Assembly: GCF_020080835.1 (NCBI RefSeq)
Contig: NC_058162.1
Span: forward strand, 3,410,001-3,474,000
From: Cotesia glomerata
Lineage: Eukaryota; Arthropoda; Insecta; Hymenoptera; Braconidae
Length of the DNA stretch: 64,000 nucleotides
Direction: 5' to 3'
The notes beneath the pieces were generated by a model, which saw nothing but the letters and a program-made list of their open reading frames with translations, was not told where the DNA came from and did not search any database. Below, in pieces: positions 37,704-50,162 of the stretch. Made by a program: the position numbers and the translations under genes. Numbering within the stretch: the first letter of the stretch is position 1; each line of letters begins with the position of its first letter.

Positions 37704-37935
37704 AGGTAAAAGACCCCATTAGTGGCACTTTTAATCCCTAATAGTGGCACTTTTTCTTTCAATGAAAAAATATTCTACTTGGAATAAAAATTAAAAATTT
37801 TTTTGATCTAAAGGTCTTAAAGATTAGAAATAATATATTCATTATTGAAATAAATGATTTCATTAATTGAATAAATACCAAAATCACTGAAAGTGTCAGT
37901 AATAGGGTCCCCGCCACTAATGGGGTCTTTTACCC
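37704..37935. mobile_element. 232-bp TA-GGGTA MITE
   Basis: Ends AGGTAAAAGACCCCATTAGT and ACTAATGGGGTCTTTTACCC, each continuing into GGCAC/GTGCC-like words (TIR about 23 bp with one mismatch). TA on both sides. Shares the GGGTA-purine-rich terminus with 17833-18055. Confidence 0.82.
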
Positions 37936-38018
37936 TATAGTTGACGAGTTTTCATGTTTATTTAGGGACATTTTTTATAAACTATTAATAATAAATAGTA
38001 ACTTTTATAACAAACATA

Positions 38019-38267
38019 ACGACGTTCTAATTAGCAAATTATCTAACTCCATTTTAGAGAATCTTCCATTTTTATGAAGGAAACAATTAGTTCAAAATTT
38101 ATTATCACTTTAAAAAACCATTTAATATCATTAATATCTAATAGAGATATAATATTTTCGTTAGAATCATTCAAATAATTTATAATTGGACTATTGCTAC
38201 ATCAAAATGTTAAAAAATCACCCTCTAAAAAATAAGGAGTTCTACAAATTGCTAATTAGACCGTCGA
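38019..38267. mobile_element. 249-bp TA-TCGACG MITE, copy 2
   Basis: Same ends and interior as 31198-31447, same orientation, with TA on both sides. The two copies differ by only scattered substitutions. Confidence 0.82.
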
Positions 38268-38486
38268 TAAATATTAAAAAATCGTAAATATTTTCAACAT
38301 ATTTAATAATTAAAATCAATAAATATACAGCATCATTTTCAAATTAACATGATTTTTTGTGCCAAATCCAAAGAATTTATAAAGTAGAGTTGAATTAAAT
38401 TTATATTACCCTCATAAGTCCAATACATCTCAAATATCTGATTTTGTTATTATTTATAGTGAAAATTTTCATTTTATTGTTAATAT

Positions 38487-39035
38487 TAGCTTTATTATAC
38501 TCGCCCGCTCCGCTGGGCGCTTTATAGAATTGCATTTTTAGATCTAGACTTGAAATTTAATTAGAGTATTGTTTTGACTTGCACAGATTCCCAATTCTAT
38601 CGAATTGGCATGCACCTTTTATCCATGTAATTATTCTAGCTAAAATTCATTGTAACTTTTAATGTGCAATGATTATAACATTCCCGTGTCTTTTTTACAA
38701 AAATGAATAATAATTGATATGAAAAAAAAAATTTGTAATCAGTTAAAGAAATTGCAGGTCTCATAAGTGAAGAAATCTGCCTAGTATATAAACATAACCA
38801 ATAGAATTAGAAAATTTATTTTAAACAAATGACAATCGAATAGAATAAATTTAGTTACAATAAAAATTCATTATTTCTAAGTCAAAAAAATATAGCTTCC
38901 GGACAAGTAATCACCACCATATTATATACTAAAACCTTCTCCGAAACACACTGAATCTTATGGTATAAGTATTATTCCGATCGGTTCAGTAGTTTTCGCA
39001 GTATAACCGGACAAAAAAACCGGCATCATACACTA
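38487..39035 (-). mobile_element. Hel-B, copy 2
   Basis: The minus-strand 3' end carries the hairpin GCCCGCTCCGCTGGGC (as read on plus) near 38502-38517, but the CTAG is lost. The 5' end reads CCGGTTTTTTTGTCCGG and then diverges before TCTATACTAATA. Same interior as 33144-33713. Confidence 0.78.
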
Positions 39036-39945
39036 AAAATTAATTAAGTTCAATATCAAAAATTTCAATATAATTTTTTAAAAGTCAATATTTGAATTTT
39101 TAAAGTGCAAAAAATTAATTTTGAAAATCTAAACAAACTAACTTATGTCGCTATCTTTTTTTCTGTAGCAGATTTTCCAAATTTTTTTGATCGTCTTCAT
39201 TGTATCTATTGTTTTCAGTCATATAAAAAATAGAAAAAAAGTCAGAGGGGGTATTACAAGCCCGAGAATTAACTTTTGAGAACAGGATGAATAGCTAGGA
39301 AAGACAAACATTAAAGCTCTGAGTTGAATAAAACATCGGCTAAAACTTAGTGTTAGCTGGGAATAGAAAAAGTTTATCGCCAAGTCTACGATGAATTATG
39401 AGAATAAACGTTAAAATATGAAACTATTTTATAACAATGAGGGTTAAGTCCCGCATTCTTTCTGCTGAGATCGCGTTTTGGTCCACGGTGCAGGGTCGCG
39501 AACGCCGTTCTGGTATCTATTATTATTTGGTAAGAAGACGGTGAAGCAATAAGAGAAAGAGAAGCTCGAAGAGTGCAAGAGTTAGAGGGGAATAAATAAA
39601 AATAAAAAAGATTGGAATGAAGGCAAGTGCAGCGGACAGTACAGGTCTGGGAACCTAGATGTTAATAACTCGGTAGGATTTAAATAGAATACAAGAAGCG
39701 GCAACAAATTCGCCACAACGTGCCCGAAAAGTTGTTAATTATAAAATTCGTCTTTGTATCTTTGTTTTTTACTCAGTCGGATGCAAGAGAAAATTTATTG
39801 GAGATTTTATTTTTATAAATTTATGGTAAAAAAAATTTTTAGGGAGATTTTATTAAGAATCTATTGCATTAGTCCTAATGGTGGAATTTTTACCTGATTT
39901 TGCTATTAAATGTCATAATTAGTCAAGTAAATTCCAAAAATACCA
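39036..39945. other. Unique sequence
   Basis: A moderately GC-richer patch at about 39240-39740; no gene, RNA or repeat recognised. Confidence 0.4.
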
Positions 39946-40222
39946 CACTGATAAAAGGATTATTTATTTGTATTAAAAAATATTTGTTAATAGTTAACAA
40001 GTCATTTATTAGAAACCACCTTTTAGTATTAAAAAAATATTTCTTAGTATTTAAAATGATTTATTTGTATTATTTAATAAATCTGATATTTATTTATTAA
40101 ATATTAATAAATCTTTTTAAATTCTAATAAATATTTGTTAAGGACTAAAAAGTGGTCTCTAATAAATGATTTGTTAAATATTAACAAATATTTTTAACTA
40201 TAAACAAATCCTTCTATTAGTG
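39946..40222 (+). mobile_element. 277-bp CACTGATA MITE
   Basis: Starts CACTGATAAAAGGATTATTT and ends AAATCCTTCTATTAGTG, with AATATTTGTTAA/TTAACAAATATT words repeated in both orientations. Homologous copies are in both arms of the terminal foldback (60261-60527, 62910-63176), and a partial one is at 5367-5480. Confidence 0.75.
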
Positions 40223-43200
40223 CATTGGTTAAAAAATTTATATATTTATGAATATGACCGACCTTGTAATCAGGATATCTGCAAAAGTTTCCAACCGATC
40301 TTAATATAACTTAGTACAAATATTATTTGGGTAATGACTTAGGACAAGTTTGAAGACAAGCAAAATCGGTCAATCAGTTTAAAAATGGCGGCCATTTAAA
40401 ATTTTAAAAATAATGAAAATCATTTTTTGGGTTATTTCATTGATATATAACTTTTGATTGAAAAAAGATAGCTAATTTTTTAATAATTCATGTGATAGCT
40501 TATGAAATTTACTTTGATTTGACGTATATAAAATTGACTTTTTTTCTTTGTTACCTTTGATATTATAATTAAAATTAAATATATTTTATTAATTTTATAT
40601 CAAATGAAATCTACCTTCCATTTCGGGTAAGGCCGAATGGTAAGCATTTATTTTTTTTCTTTTTATTCAAAGAAAACGTTTTATGTGTAAATCAAAAAGT
40701 AAAACTCCGATGTGATTCAAATACTCGTCACGTTTAAACTATCAGCTTAAACTCGGCAAGTTATCATAAACTTTTTTACAGTAAATTTAATTCACTGCTG
40801 AAGTTTCGGTAATCTACTAGTAGTTAAGCTTCACTCTGTTCTGGCACTAAATAGAAAAATCAAATTCCACGTTTTGTTTCTATCATTTTTAGATACGATC
40901 ATTGTTTTACGCGCCAAACTGTTTTTATCCGATTTTACGATTTACATACGTACATTTTTTATTGTATTTAAATGAACAGAAAAATTGGTATAAAAAATTT
41001 TTTTTTAATTTCACGTGAAGAAATCGAACATGACTATTGTTATAAAGCTAGTCGAGCCGGACGAATATTTTTTTGCGCAATATCGTAATCAAATAAAAAT
41101 AGTAACTTTGTCATTTATTAATAAATATTTTCATTACTCATTTTTAGATTACAATACGATCATTTGTTCTTAATTACGAGGTTGAGCGAAATATTATGTT
41201 AGTTAGTTAGATTTATTTAATCTATAAACTAAGTGAATGAAGCTTTCGGCACTCGTGTGTTGGCGCACACACTTTGCTCGTTGCATCAACTTACTAACAG
41301 ACGAAAGTCTCCTCTACTCAGTAACATAGCATATTATCACGTTGGATTGTAAAAAACAATTTATATCACATGTATAAAAAATGTGTTGATTTTATTTTAT
41401 TGATTTGCATGATAGATTACACTTTTGCATAAAATGTAAACAATCCAAAACTGTCATGTTAATTAAACAAACTGTCAATAGATCAGACTTTCTATAGCTT
41501 TTCAAAGTAAAATGTATTGTCAACAACTGGTGCCGCAATATTTTAATAAAAAGTTTTTTTTCAATTTTTTATAAACAATTTAACAATTTTGTTTTTCATT
41601 ATTTCGTCATATGAAAAAAAAATTATCAGACATTAATATCATTGAAATTCACATCCAAAAGGTAAAAATTTTGTCGGTTATTTTTCATAAAAATTTATTT
41701 ATATTGTTCAATTCATAAAAAACTCTAAAATAATTATACCAAACGACAGCATGATTGACAAATGAAAAATACCCAACTAGTAACAAGTTATAATAATAAT
41801 TATAACTATAACAAAAGGTGTAGAATCGAATTGGGTCAACTATTATAAAACGCAAAATAATTGACAGTCCATTGTTTGACGCAATGAGTTTTTGAATTGA
41901 AACTCCAGAATTAAATTCGCTGATTGGAGAATAAAAATACCGCGTATACGTACTCGATGCTGTCATTCATTCCATATATATTTATATATGTTTATATTTG
42001 AATTCTATCATACGTTATGTGTTGTATTTTATATGTTATATGTTATATCAGTTACATGGCTTACAAGGCGAGTCATGTTATGTCGACGAGGGCCAAACTG
42101 AAAAGAGCTACGGTTTGAGGTGACATTCACTCATTCCTCTGTCTGCACATTATACATATTACATATATGTGTATATATGTGTGTGTGTATGTGTGTCCAA
42201 TCGATGAGTCCACTGCGAAAATTATTCCCGGCATACCTTCGATATATGGCACTTCATACCTTGCATCCCTCGAATTCTCCGGGTCGACAAAGAGGTGTCA
42301 GGTTTCGATGCATCAATAATAATCGATCGTTATATACAGTCCACACTACACCACCATTCTACACTACACTAGACTAGATTACCGATACTGGAGACTAAAG
42401 AATTCAAGCCGCTCCTACTCTGCTCTCATCTTCCGTGAATCAGCCATTTTTTAGTGGCATTTTAACTTAGTCTTTATGCAGAAATTCAATTTCCTAAAGA
42501 AGATATTTGACCTAGAATTGACTATTCAGACAACTGCTAAGTGCTGATGTCCCAATTTTCGGAATATCAAGATGTCAAATGCAGTCTGACGATTCAATTT
42601 GACGAAACTTGATATCCCCTTGATCCTCATCCTTATTGCGATGCAGCGCAAGTTCCTTTGATTATTCTCGCTTAAACTTCGTCAAACTTTCATCCCCAAA
42701 GTGTTTCAATCACAAACAGATTCTATTCAAATTTTACAAAGAAGAATTCAACAATTCTCATCAAAAATGAAAGCTTGATAATTAACTTTATCAAAAAGTT
42801 GATTATTCTACGGTACTTTATGTAGAACGCAAACTTTGGTTTCCGTCCGACGATAACTCCTGATGGACGTAGTAATAGCATGTGAAAATTTATGTTCCCG
42901 TTTTATGCTTTTCAGCCAACATATGCCATGTAATAGCTAGAGAAATAGGAGCAAAAATTAAATACAAAAAATATAGCATATATTATAAAAAAAAAAGTGT
43001 TTGGTCGAAAGCAAGAGTAAAATTTTAAAAAGGAACATTTTTTTAGAATCAAGTAGATTTTTTTTAGTGTATAATTCCGTATATTAAAAATAAAGTATAC
43101 GTTAACATTGCATTATTTTTTCTTAAGCTCGAAATTTCTCCCTCGGTTTTCATACTCTTCAACGGTATTTGGATCCGACATTTCAACTTTTTTTTTTCTT

Positions 43201-43836
43201 ACTCTATATTTTAGCATCCATTTTCAGTTTGTTTCATACGTCAATTCGTTTTCTACCACCGCGGAAATCTAAAGCCGTAGAGTAGTAAAAGCCTTTCCAA
43301 TTCTCTGCACAACTTCTGTTCCTGCAATGCCGTTTTGTTATTTTTCTTTTCATGTTTGTTGTTCGCACCAATAGTTATACGTACTACATACATACACACG
43401 ATATTTACATATTTCTTCTCTGTGAGGAGCACATCGTGTATGTACTTTTGTAAAGGCCATGTTTACATACATCACCAGTTACCGTCTGCACGACAGCTTT
43501 TGATTGCACCTACAACTCACGGCGTTTTTTCAAGAAATACATAACAGCCTTCGCTTCTGTCCGCTCACCCTCAAGTGCGTACTCTACACTTTAATGTCTG
43601 CCATTTTATATCCCTAATCGAATTTTAACCTACGCAGTTCAGTTTTTATAACTTTTTACGGCTTTAAGACACTTAGAATTTTATTTTTTCATACTTTCAT
43701 GAGTTTATTATTTATTAATGACTTATATACAATGTATACACAAGTTTAATATGCTTTAATGTATCGAAATATAATTTTTGGACCAGATGTAGTGTTGAAA
43801 ATTTCCGGTTTTGAAAAAAATTTTTTTTGGGTATTG
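40223..43836. other. 3.6 kb mostly unique sequence
   Basis: The longest stretch without a confident repeat. Subfeatures: an imperfect foldback near 41190-41336, a TATG/TG-rich run at about 42150-42197, and GC-richer islands at about 42060-42420 and 43100-43620. Frames of 69-93 codons (41685-41966 minus, 42120-42377 plus, 43335-43544 plus) show no domains. No tRNA or rRNA seen. Confidence 0.4.
41190..41336. repeat. Imperfect foldback with GTGTGTTGGCGCACAC core
   Basis: AATATTATGTTAGT at the left roughly pairs with AGTAACATAGCATATT at the right. GAAGCTTTCGGC and AGACGAAAGTC are inverted inside, and CGTGTGTTGGCGCACACA forms the tip. Architecture resembles the GC-tipped foldbacks at 20258, 32561 and 47877. 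Confidence 0.45.
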
Positions 43837-44391
43837 TCTATATTATTAAAAGAATAAGCAAAATTTTGTGGCCGGAGTATTTATATGATAAAATGGGTTT
43901 TCATGATTAAATTTAGTATCGTTGGAAAAGTCTTGATCTGGAGTTGTGCTTTTTCATGGCTTTATATTATTCTCACCAATAGTCAATTTATGATGATAAT
44001 TATTTAAGCTGCATTCAAAAATGCTCTATTTCTAGATCCATAATTAAGAAATGACCTTTTATCTCGTGAAATATTGATATTTTTAAAGATATAAGCTCAT
44101 TTCGATGTTACACTCATCAACACCTTTCATTTAAGTACCCACATCATTTTTTCATATATTTATATATATATTATATATATGTATGTATGAAAAATATACC
44201 AAAATGCATGTGGGTACTCAAATGAAAGCTCTGGATGAGTGTAACATCGGGATGAGCTTATATCTTTAAAAATGTCAATAGTTAAGAAAGTACAGCGGAA
44301 TTTTGCAAAAGTCATTATTTAATAAAGCGAAATTTTATTTATTTATAGTTCCCAAGTCACGGCAGTCCCATAGTGACTGCAAGATTGCTAG
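43837..44391 (+). mobile_element. Hel-A, copy 6 (single module, 555 bp)
   Basis: Starts TCTATATTATTAAAAGAATA and ends with GGCAGTCCCATAGTGACTGC plus AAGATTGCTAG at 44391, followed by T. It has only one palindromic module, so it represents the minimal form of the family. Confidence 0.87.
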
Positions 44392-44492
44392 TTAAATAGA
44401 TAACTTAATTAAGATTAACATTTTTACGCTACAATAACAAAAAATAATAACAATATCGTACATGTCATACGTGAATAATTGAGAATATATTG

Positions 44493-44569
44493 GAATCGTT
44501 TATTTGAGAAACCTCATAAGTCATATGGGGTTTCCATATAACTTGTGGGGTTTCTCAAATAAACGATTC
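44493..44569. repeat. 77-bp near-perfect hairpin
   Basis: 36-nt arms (44493-44528 and 44534-44569) around a GGTTT loop. The outer 19 bp are exact. As RNA read from plus there would be two G-U wobbles and one C-A mismatch in all 36 positions. Could be a microMITE or a pre-miRNA/hpRNA-like locus. No flanking element found. Confidence 0.75.
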
Positions 44570-45090
44570 ATTGATTTTTCAATACTTTACGGTCGTAAAT
44601 AAAAAATGAGGTTATAGTTATTTATTTTTATGGTGACTTCTTAGAACAACTTTATTGTGTTTCTACTGCGAAACATAAAGTATTAAATTGTTTATATATA
44701 CAGATATATGTGTATAAATTATTGCGTCGTAAGGTTTGAAGGATATCTTATGACTTTTGCAGTTGAATTGGATAAAAAAAAAAGATTTGAGACATTCAAA
44801 AAGTTAGGAGCCAGTAATCGAAATTTAGTTTAATGAAACTGAAACTTATTTGAAAATAAAACTAAAAGAGTTAAATGTGATTACAGAAGTGATAAATGGA
44901 TTATTTTTACCGAATAGATTCATTTCACCTCACTTGAGAGAGAAAAACATTTGATTTGTGAGAATGAGTTCTTAGCACGTCATCAAAGATCGTTTGCAGG
45001 GCAATTCACCGACGTCCAAAGAAACGATTCACCGACAATAAATTAACACGTTTTTACAACTATTAATTTTTTCCTTTTTTTTTTCAAGAA

Positions 45091-45135
<45 letters not shown>

Positions 45136-45946
45136 TTTGGTAATTAAAAATTGATCAATTGCAAAAATAATAAAATCCTTGCCAAAATGTATTGCGAAAT
45201 GTGACAACGCGAATTTATTTAATTTCTGGTAGTATAATTCATTTTAAAGGCGACTACTTTCTAAAAATAACTACTCTGTAAATCGTACGTAATTATTTTA
45301 TAGGTTGACGTATTTTGGCAATTGTAATTACGCATGGGCGAAATATATACAGGGAGAGATTTCTATGTGCGGGTATTTGTACGATATATTTGTATATGCT
45401 TAATGTTAGTGTGTTTGTGAGAGGAAATGTGCTGGAATCTATGAATATGACGTATTGAAAGCAATGACGATTATCGATTTCATTAGTCGGCTCAAAGCAG
45501 CCTCAAAATATAATGTCTTTGATGCCTTGATGCATGATATTAATTATCAAAATACCGTGTGGAACAGTAATTGTATCATTGATTTAAGTTGAAAGCTATT
45601 TTATCGATTTGATCACTATACAATTCATACATGTAGTGTTTAGTTTAATTTATTTTCAAAGATAAAGAAGATAATTATTTATGATTCTTTTGATTTCATT
45701 TTTAGGCGTATTAAATCATGAATAAATTAATTAAAAACCAACTATTGAGAGTGATCGATTTTTTTCACTCAATTCAGAATTTTTATCATCAAAAAAATTT
45801 ATGAGGTCATTTATACCTAGAAGAGTTTTTTTAATTTTTAGGTAAAATATTTGTGAACATTTAAACACAAATAATAGATACCAATCAGTTATATAAATCA
45901 TATTTTTTTAATTATCAAAAAACAACAGAACAGTAATTGAAAAAGG
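44570..45946. other. Unique sequence with AAT microsatellite
   Basis: An AAT/ATA trinucleotide run of about 14-15 units lies at 45091-45135. The remainder is AT-rich unique DNA without a recognised gene. Confidence 0.5.
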
Positions 45947-46110
45947 CTAGCAACCTTGCAGTCACTATGTGACTGCCGTGATTTGTGAACTATAAATAAA
46001 TAAAATTTTGCTTTATTAAATAATGACTTTTGTGAAATTGTGCTGTACTTTCTTAACTATTGACATTTTTAAAGATATAAGCTCATCCCGATGTTACACT
46101 CATCAAGAGC
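45947..46110 (-). mobile_element. Hel-A, copy 7 (3' terminal fragment)
   Basis: Carries CTAG (45947-45950), the perfect hairpin GCAGTCACTATGTGACTGC and the first half of one module. It stops abruptly after CACTCATCAAGAGC at 46110. Confidence 0.85.
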
Positions 46111-47150
46111 AAAGATTAAAAAAATTTTTCTCGTAAAATACTTTTTCTAACGCTTTCCACAGTGATTCGTGTAATAAAAATGAATAAAATAAAGAAATTG
46201 AAGAATTGTTATTGCTCGTGAAATGATAATAAAATAATAAAACTCCGTAAGAGGGTATTAAATATAATAGCATTATTATGAGAGATAATCAAGCTTTAAA
46301 TATTTAATTAAAAAAAAAAGCCTCGAATTGAAGATGATGATTATGATGATGATAATAATAAAAAAGTAATGTATAAAGAACCATAGATAATGATAGAAAA
46401 AAAGCATCGTTTGTTTTCTCGGTACAGGCCTCAGTACAGTATAGTACCCGTCTCTCGGTAGAATAATGAGAAAGCTCGCGAAGTAAAAGAGAGTGAAGCT
46501 GAGACAAGTAAAGCGAAAGGGAGGAAAACGAAGAAGAGGAACGGGGTCGGAAAAATGATAAAAAAAAGAAATGAGGAAGTGAAGACGTGAAGACGAGTGA
46601 AGCTTTGGGCTCTTGTACAAAGAAGACCCCGCGCCTTCTACCCTCTACCTTCGGTCGGGTGTGTTCCAGAGAGCTTGTATTTCCGCTCTTCCGAATCCGG
46701 ACATAGATCTCCTACTGGAAAAACTCTTTCAACCAAAAGAACCCAAGTAGACCGACCATTACGCTGATGTTACACATATACTTTTATTTCCATCCCTCAC
46801 AAGAATACCTGACACTTAAACAACTCGACCTATAACTATAAATTTTTTTAATCTCTTTATCTCGCTTTCGATCTTTCGACTCTTCGATCACTCACTACTT
46901 TACAAATATATCGTAAATAATATTAATAATGATTTTTATAATGATTAATCGCAAGAATGATTATTTTATAATAATAAATTAATCTTTAAGCTATCCCAAT
47001 CGTTAATTTGACATTACTTTTATTCATAATTTTATTTTCAACGTCTTGGCAACAATTTTTGTCTAATTACTAATGAATATTAATATCAATTAATAGATAA
47101 CTATATAAATTTTGAAAATATTAATAGCCTCCAAAAATTAGATCATTCCA
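46111..47150. other. Unique sequence, GC-richer 46390-46800
   Basis: The 114- and 67-codon minus-strand frames (46276-46620, 46304-46507) overlap each other in different frames and are low-complexity (phenylalanine/isoleucine/histidine-rich); not called as genes. Confidence 0.35.
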
Positions 47151-47164
47151 AATTTTCGTCAAAC

Positions 47165-47405
47165 ACGCCTATGTAGATGCAAATGACCAAATTCATGACA
47201 GTTTTTAATGTGACCGTAAATTTTGCGTCAATTCTCCAAAAATGCTTTATTAAAAAATTCTGTCAAATTGTCTATATAGATGCAAATGACAAAATTTGTG
47301 ACCGTTTGAAACATGACGGTCATTCCAGTATTACAGAATTTTTTCAAAATTATGTGACGGTCTCAAGACGGTCTTATGACCGTTTCCTGACCGAAAATAG
47401 CAATC
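47165..47405. repeat. GACGGTC motif cluster with internal duplication
   Basis: TAGATGCAAATGAC occurs at about 47174 and 47278 (about 104 bp apart). GACGGTC or its complement GACCGT(T/A), in whole or part, occurs at 47212, 47300, 47315, 47356, 47367, 47378 and 47389. It may be the end of an unrecognised element with repeated binding motifs. Confidence 0.5.
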
Positions 47406-47423
47406 CGCTTAAAATTTGCGGGC

Positions 47424-47648
47424 TTGTATCAAGTTATCAGTGAAGTAAAATTCAAGATTGCGTATCCGTTGTACGGAGGAATGCTTTTTTATAAATTGTC
47501 CAAGGTTCAGCGAAGAATAAAATACTTGGAAAAAGTCGAAAAAAAACTTCCGTCGACTTTTATCAGAGAATTATGGTCTTATTTTACCAATATAGAGTTA
47601 AAGAAATTAATGTTGCATGAAAACGATAATTTTAGTAGGTTTTTGTAA
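47424..47648 (+). CDS. Unrecognised 74-codon frame of protein-like composition (doubtful)
   Basis: Of the short frames not explained by repeats, this looks most like real protein. It contains AYPLYGGMLFYKLSKVQRRI, then KYLEKVEKKLPSTFIRELW, then FTNIELKKLMLHENDNF: mixed charged and hydrophobic residues, a basic helical stretch (about residues 26-43) and no low-complexity run. It ends at a TAA at 47646-47648. The start is arbitrary; the true coding part, if any, probably begins later or is an exon or decayed element piece, because the GACGGTC cluster precedes it. I recognise no family, and no second copy in the window supports it. It could be chance. Confidence 0.2.
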   Translation: MYQVISEVKFKIAYPLYGGMLFYKLSKVQRRIKYLEKVEKKLPSTFIRELWSYFTNIELKKLMLHENDNFSRFL

Positions 47649-47876
47649 TTTTACGTGTATGATAGAATTTTTAAACAAGAGTGTAAATACAATTTTAAAA
47701 TAAATTAAAAAAAAAAATATTAATATTAATTATTTAATGCTATAGAAATGATATGCCTTACAATATTTTCAACTTCATATTTTTCATACTTATTAATAGT
47801 ATATTACACTACAAGTGTAATACTAGTTTTCTTGCTATCCGGTCGAAAGTACACAAAAAATTGCTTTGAAAAAAAA

Positions 47877-47956
47877 TTGATGCCTGCCCCCGACATTTGC
47901 GGCACGAGCGAAGCGAGTGCTGCTGGTCGGGGGGAGGGGGAGGGAGCAGGCATCAA
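47877..47956. repeat. GC/G-rich foldback hairpin
   Basis: TTGATGCCTGC (47877-47887) pairs exactly with GCAGGCATCAA (47946-47956), and CCCCCGAC pairs with GTCGGGGG inside. The tip region has CACGAGCGAAGCGAGTGC. The right arm contains three G runs of 3-6 (GGGGGGAGGGGGAGGG). GC content is extreme for this window. Confidence 0.75.
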
Positions 47957-49466
47957 ATACACCTGTCAATAAAGATATTAATTTATAATCTATCATATTA
48001 CTACTTTGTTTTGAGAAAAGATCTTAATTTGATTTAATAAATTTAAAGTTATAAATATATTATAAACTAACTCTGATTTTAAGAATAGAAAAAAACAAAA
48101 AAATGAAATAATAATCATAAAATGCATAGAAAAAAAAATTAAGAAAAAAATCTGTTTGTGTATTTTTTTAAATAATTATTTGTTCAATAATGAATTTATT
48201 TATTTGAAAATATCTATCAGAATAAAAAATATTTCTTGTTTTTTTTTTGTAATTTAAATATTTAATAAGTCTCATTTCATTAAAATAAATATTACAGCTT
48301 AAAACATTAATTTTTTAAAGCAGAAAGTTGGAAACTAAAATTAAAATTTTTCTAGTAAAATTTTACTCTCTAAACATTCCGAGGGCGTAAAAAACAAGAA
48401 AAAAAAATTTTTTTATATTTTCTTCTGGTATCAGTAAAGCGATATAATATGTACATTTAAAAGTTGGTTATTATACAATTCCTGAAACATTTATGCAAAG
48501 TAATTATATACTTAAATATTTAATTGCCATGAAAGAAACTTACAAAAGAAACTTTGTCACCGTTATATTTTTTCCGTGATTTTACGGATGTATAAACATT
48601 AAAGCGAGAAAGATTATTAAAGCATTGCGATAAAGAGACTGAGTAATTTACAAGTAGTACATCTCTCATGAAAGGAAACAAATATAAGTATAAATTCATA
48701 AATATATAATAAATATAAATACGAATAGAGATGAGTGCTAAGTACTTTGAATGCTAAATATTTTTATATTCAAGTATTTATAACAAGCTTTGAATTTTTA
48801 TTAACTTATATATTATTAATTAAAATAATCTTCTTTCACTTAAGTTCCTTCAACTATTCCCAATTCTTCACTTTGATTCTTAAAATTTTTATATAAAGTA
48901 TTAAAAAATAATAAATATATTAATTTTTGCTTTTATCCTAATTACTACGTCAATTATTATTATATATGGTAAAATATATTGAATGTGATATAAATTAATT
49001 AAATTTATTACTATAAATCAATTTGGTACATTATTGATTGCTCGCGGTCTCAGCTTTCATCGTGAATTTAATTACCGAATATTAACTATCAAAAATGTTA
49101 GAAGAGTTGCATTATATTTGTATGAATTGACGGAAAATTTTTATTGCAGAAAATGAACAAATATTAATATAAATAACTGAACAAATCGACTGTGTATACA
49201 AATATTTCAAAACTATAGATTTTGTGCACAAATATTTCAAAAATATAGACTTGTCGATAAAAAATAAATATTTGTCACTCTTCGATTTCATATTTCCTCA
49301 CATATATAGCTTATATTACGCCTCCGGTGATATATATACGACTAAACACACTAATAAAAATATTTTTCACATATCTATCGATGACGTTCTATCTTTAAAT
49401 TTCTACGAGATTAAAAAATTTTTTATTGCTTTTTTTATATTTTTGTATCAATAAAAAATAAAAGTA
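47957..49466. other. AT-rich unique sequence
   Basis: Very AT-rich; the 76-codon frame at 49224-49454 is low-complexity. Direct repeat ACAAATATTTCAAAA at 49198-49245. Nothing else recognised. Confidence 0.4.
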
Positions 49467-50162
49467 CACGGAAAACAGTAAACGGTAATAAATAATAGTC
49501 GATTTATAATAAGTAATGATCAACTGGAAAAAATTACCATTTCAAAGAGTAAAATCGTGATTTTAACAATCACTTTATAATATTTATCATTTAAATGCTA
49601 CAATTTGTTATTTACATAAAAAAAAATAGTTATTCAAACAGTAATATTCGCTATGTGAAAGTCCAAAATCTTAAAGTATAATAATTAATAATTTTGACTT
49701 TGATATTTATCATTTCGTACCTAAAAATTTCTAATACAAGCAACGTCAATATTAACAAAGTAAAATGGTAAATTTTAAACGCAACGCTAAAAATCAAACT
49801 GTTATTATTGATTTGCTTGGACTAAAAAAATATACATTTTAATAGTAGAGTTTTTACTGTTTCAAATGTTAAATTCTCCGAGTGTGAGACCTTCCCCTTC
49901 TTCTCATAGTATAGACTTTATATTGAAACGGCAATTTTTACTGTTTAAAACTGTAATTTTTTAAGATGAGATAGTCGTTATTTACTATAGTGACAGCTAC
50001 TAATCACATTTTCGATATTAAATTATAAATTGTGGATTTTCCACTTTCTACATTAAGTTCTGCAATATTTACATTTATGCCACCCCGATGTCCGCTGTAC
50101 TATTTGAAACTATAAAAATTAACCGGAATCCGAGTGAATTTAACAGTTTACTTTTTTCCGTG
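49467..50162. mobile_element. 696-bp TA-CACGG MITE
   Basis: Ends CACGGAAAACAGTAAAC and GTTTACTTTTTTCCGTG are inverted, with TA on both sides (49465-49466, 50163-50164). Related by its CACGGAAAA terminus to the 273-bp element at 15063-15335. No ORF of note. Confidence 0.78.

Noticed and set aside
46276..46620. 114-codon minus-strand frame
   Set aside because: Phenylalanine/isoleucine-rich low complexity with an overlapping frame; no domain.
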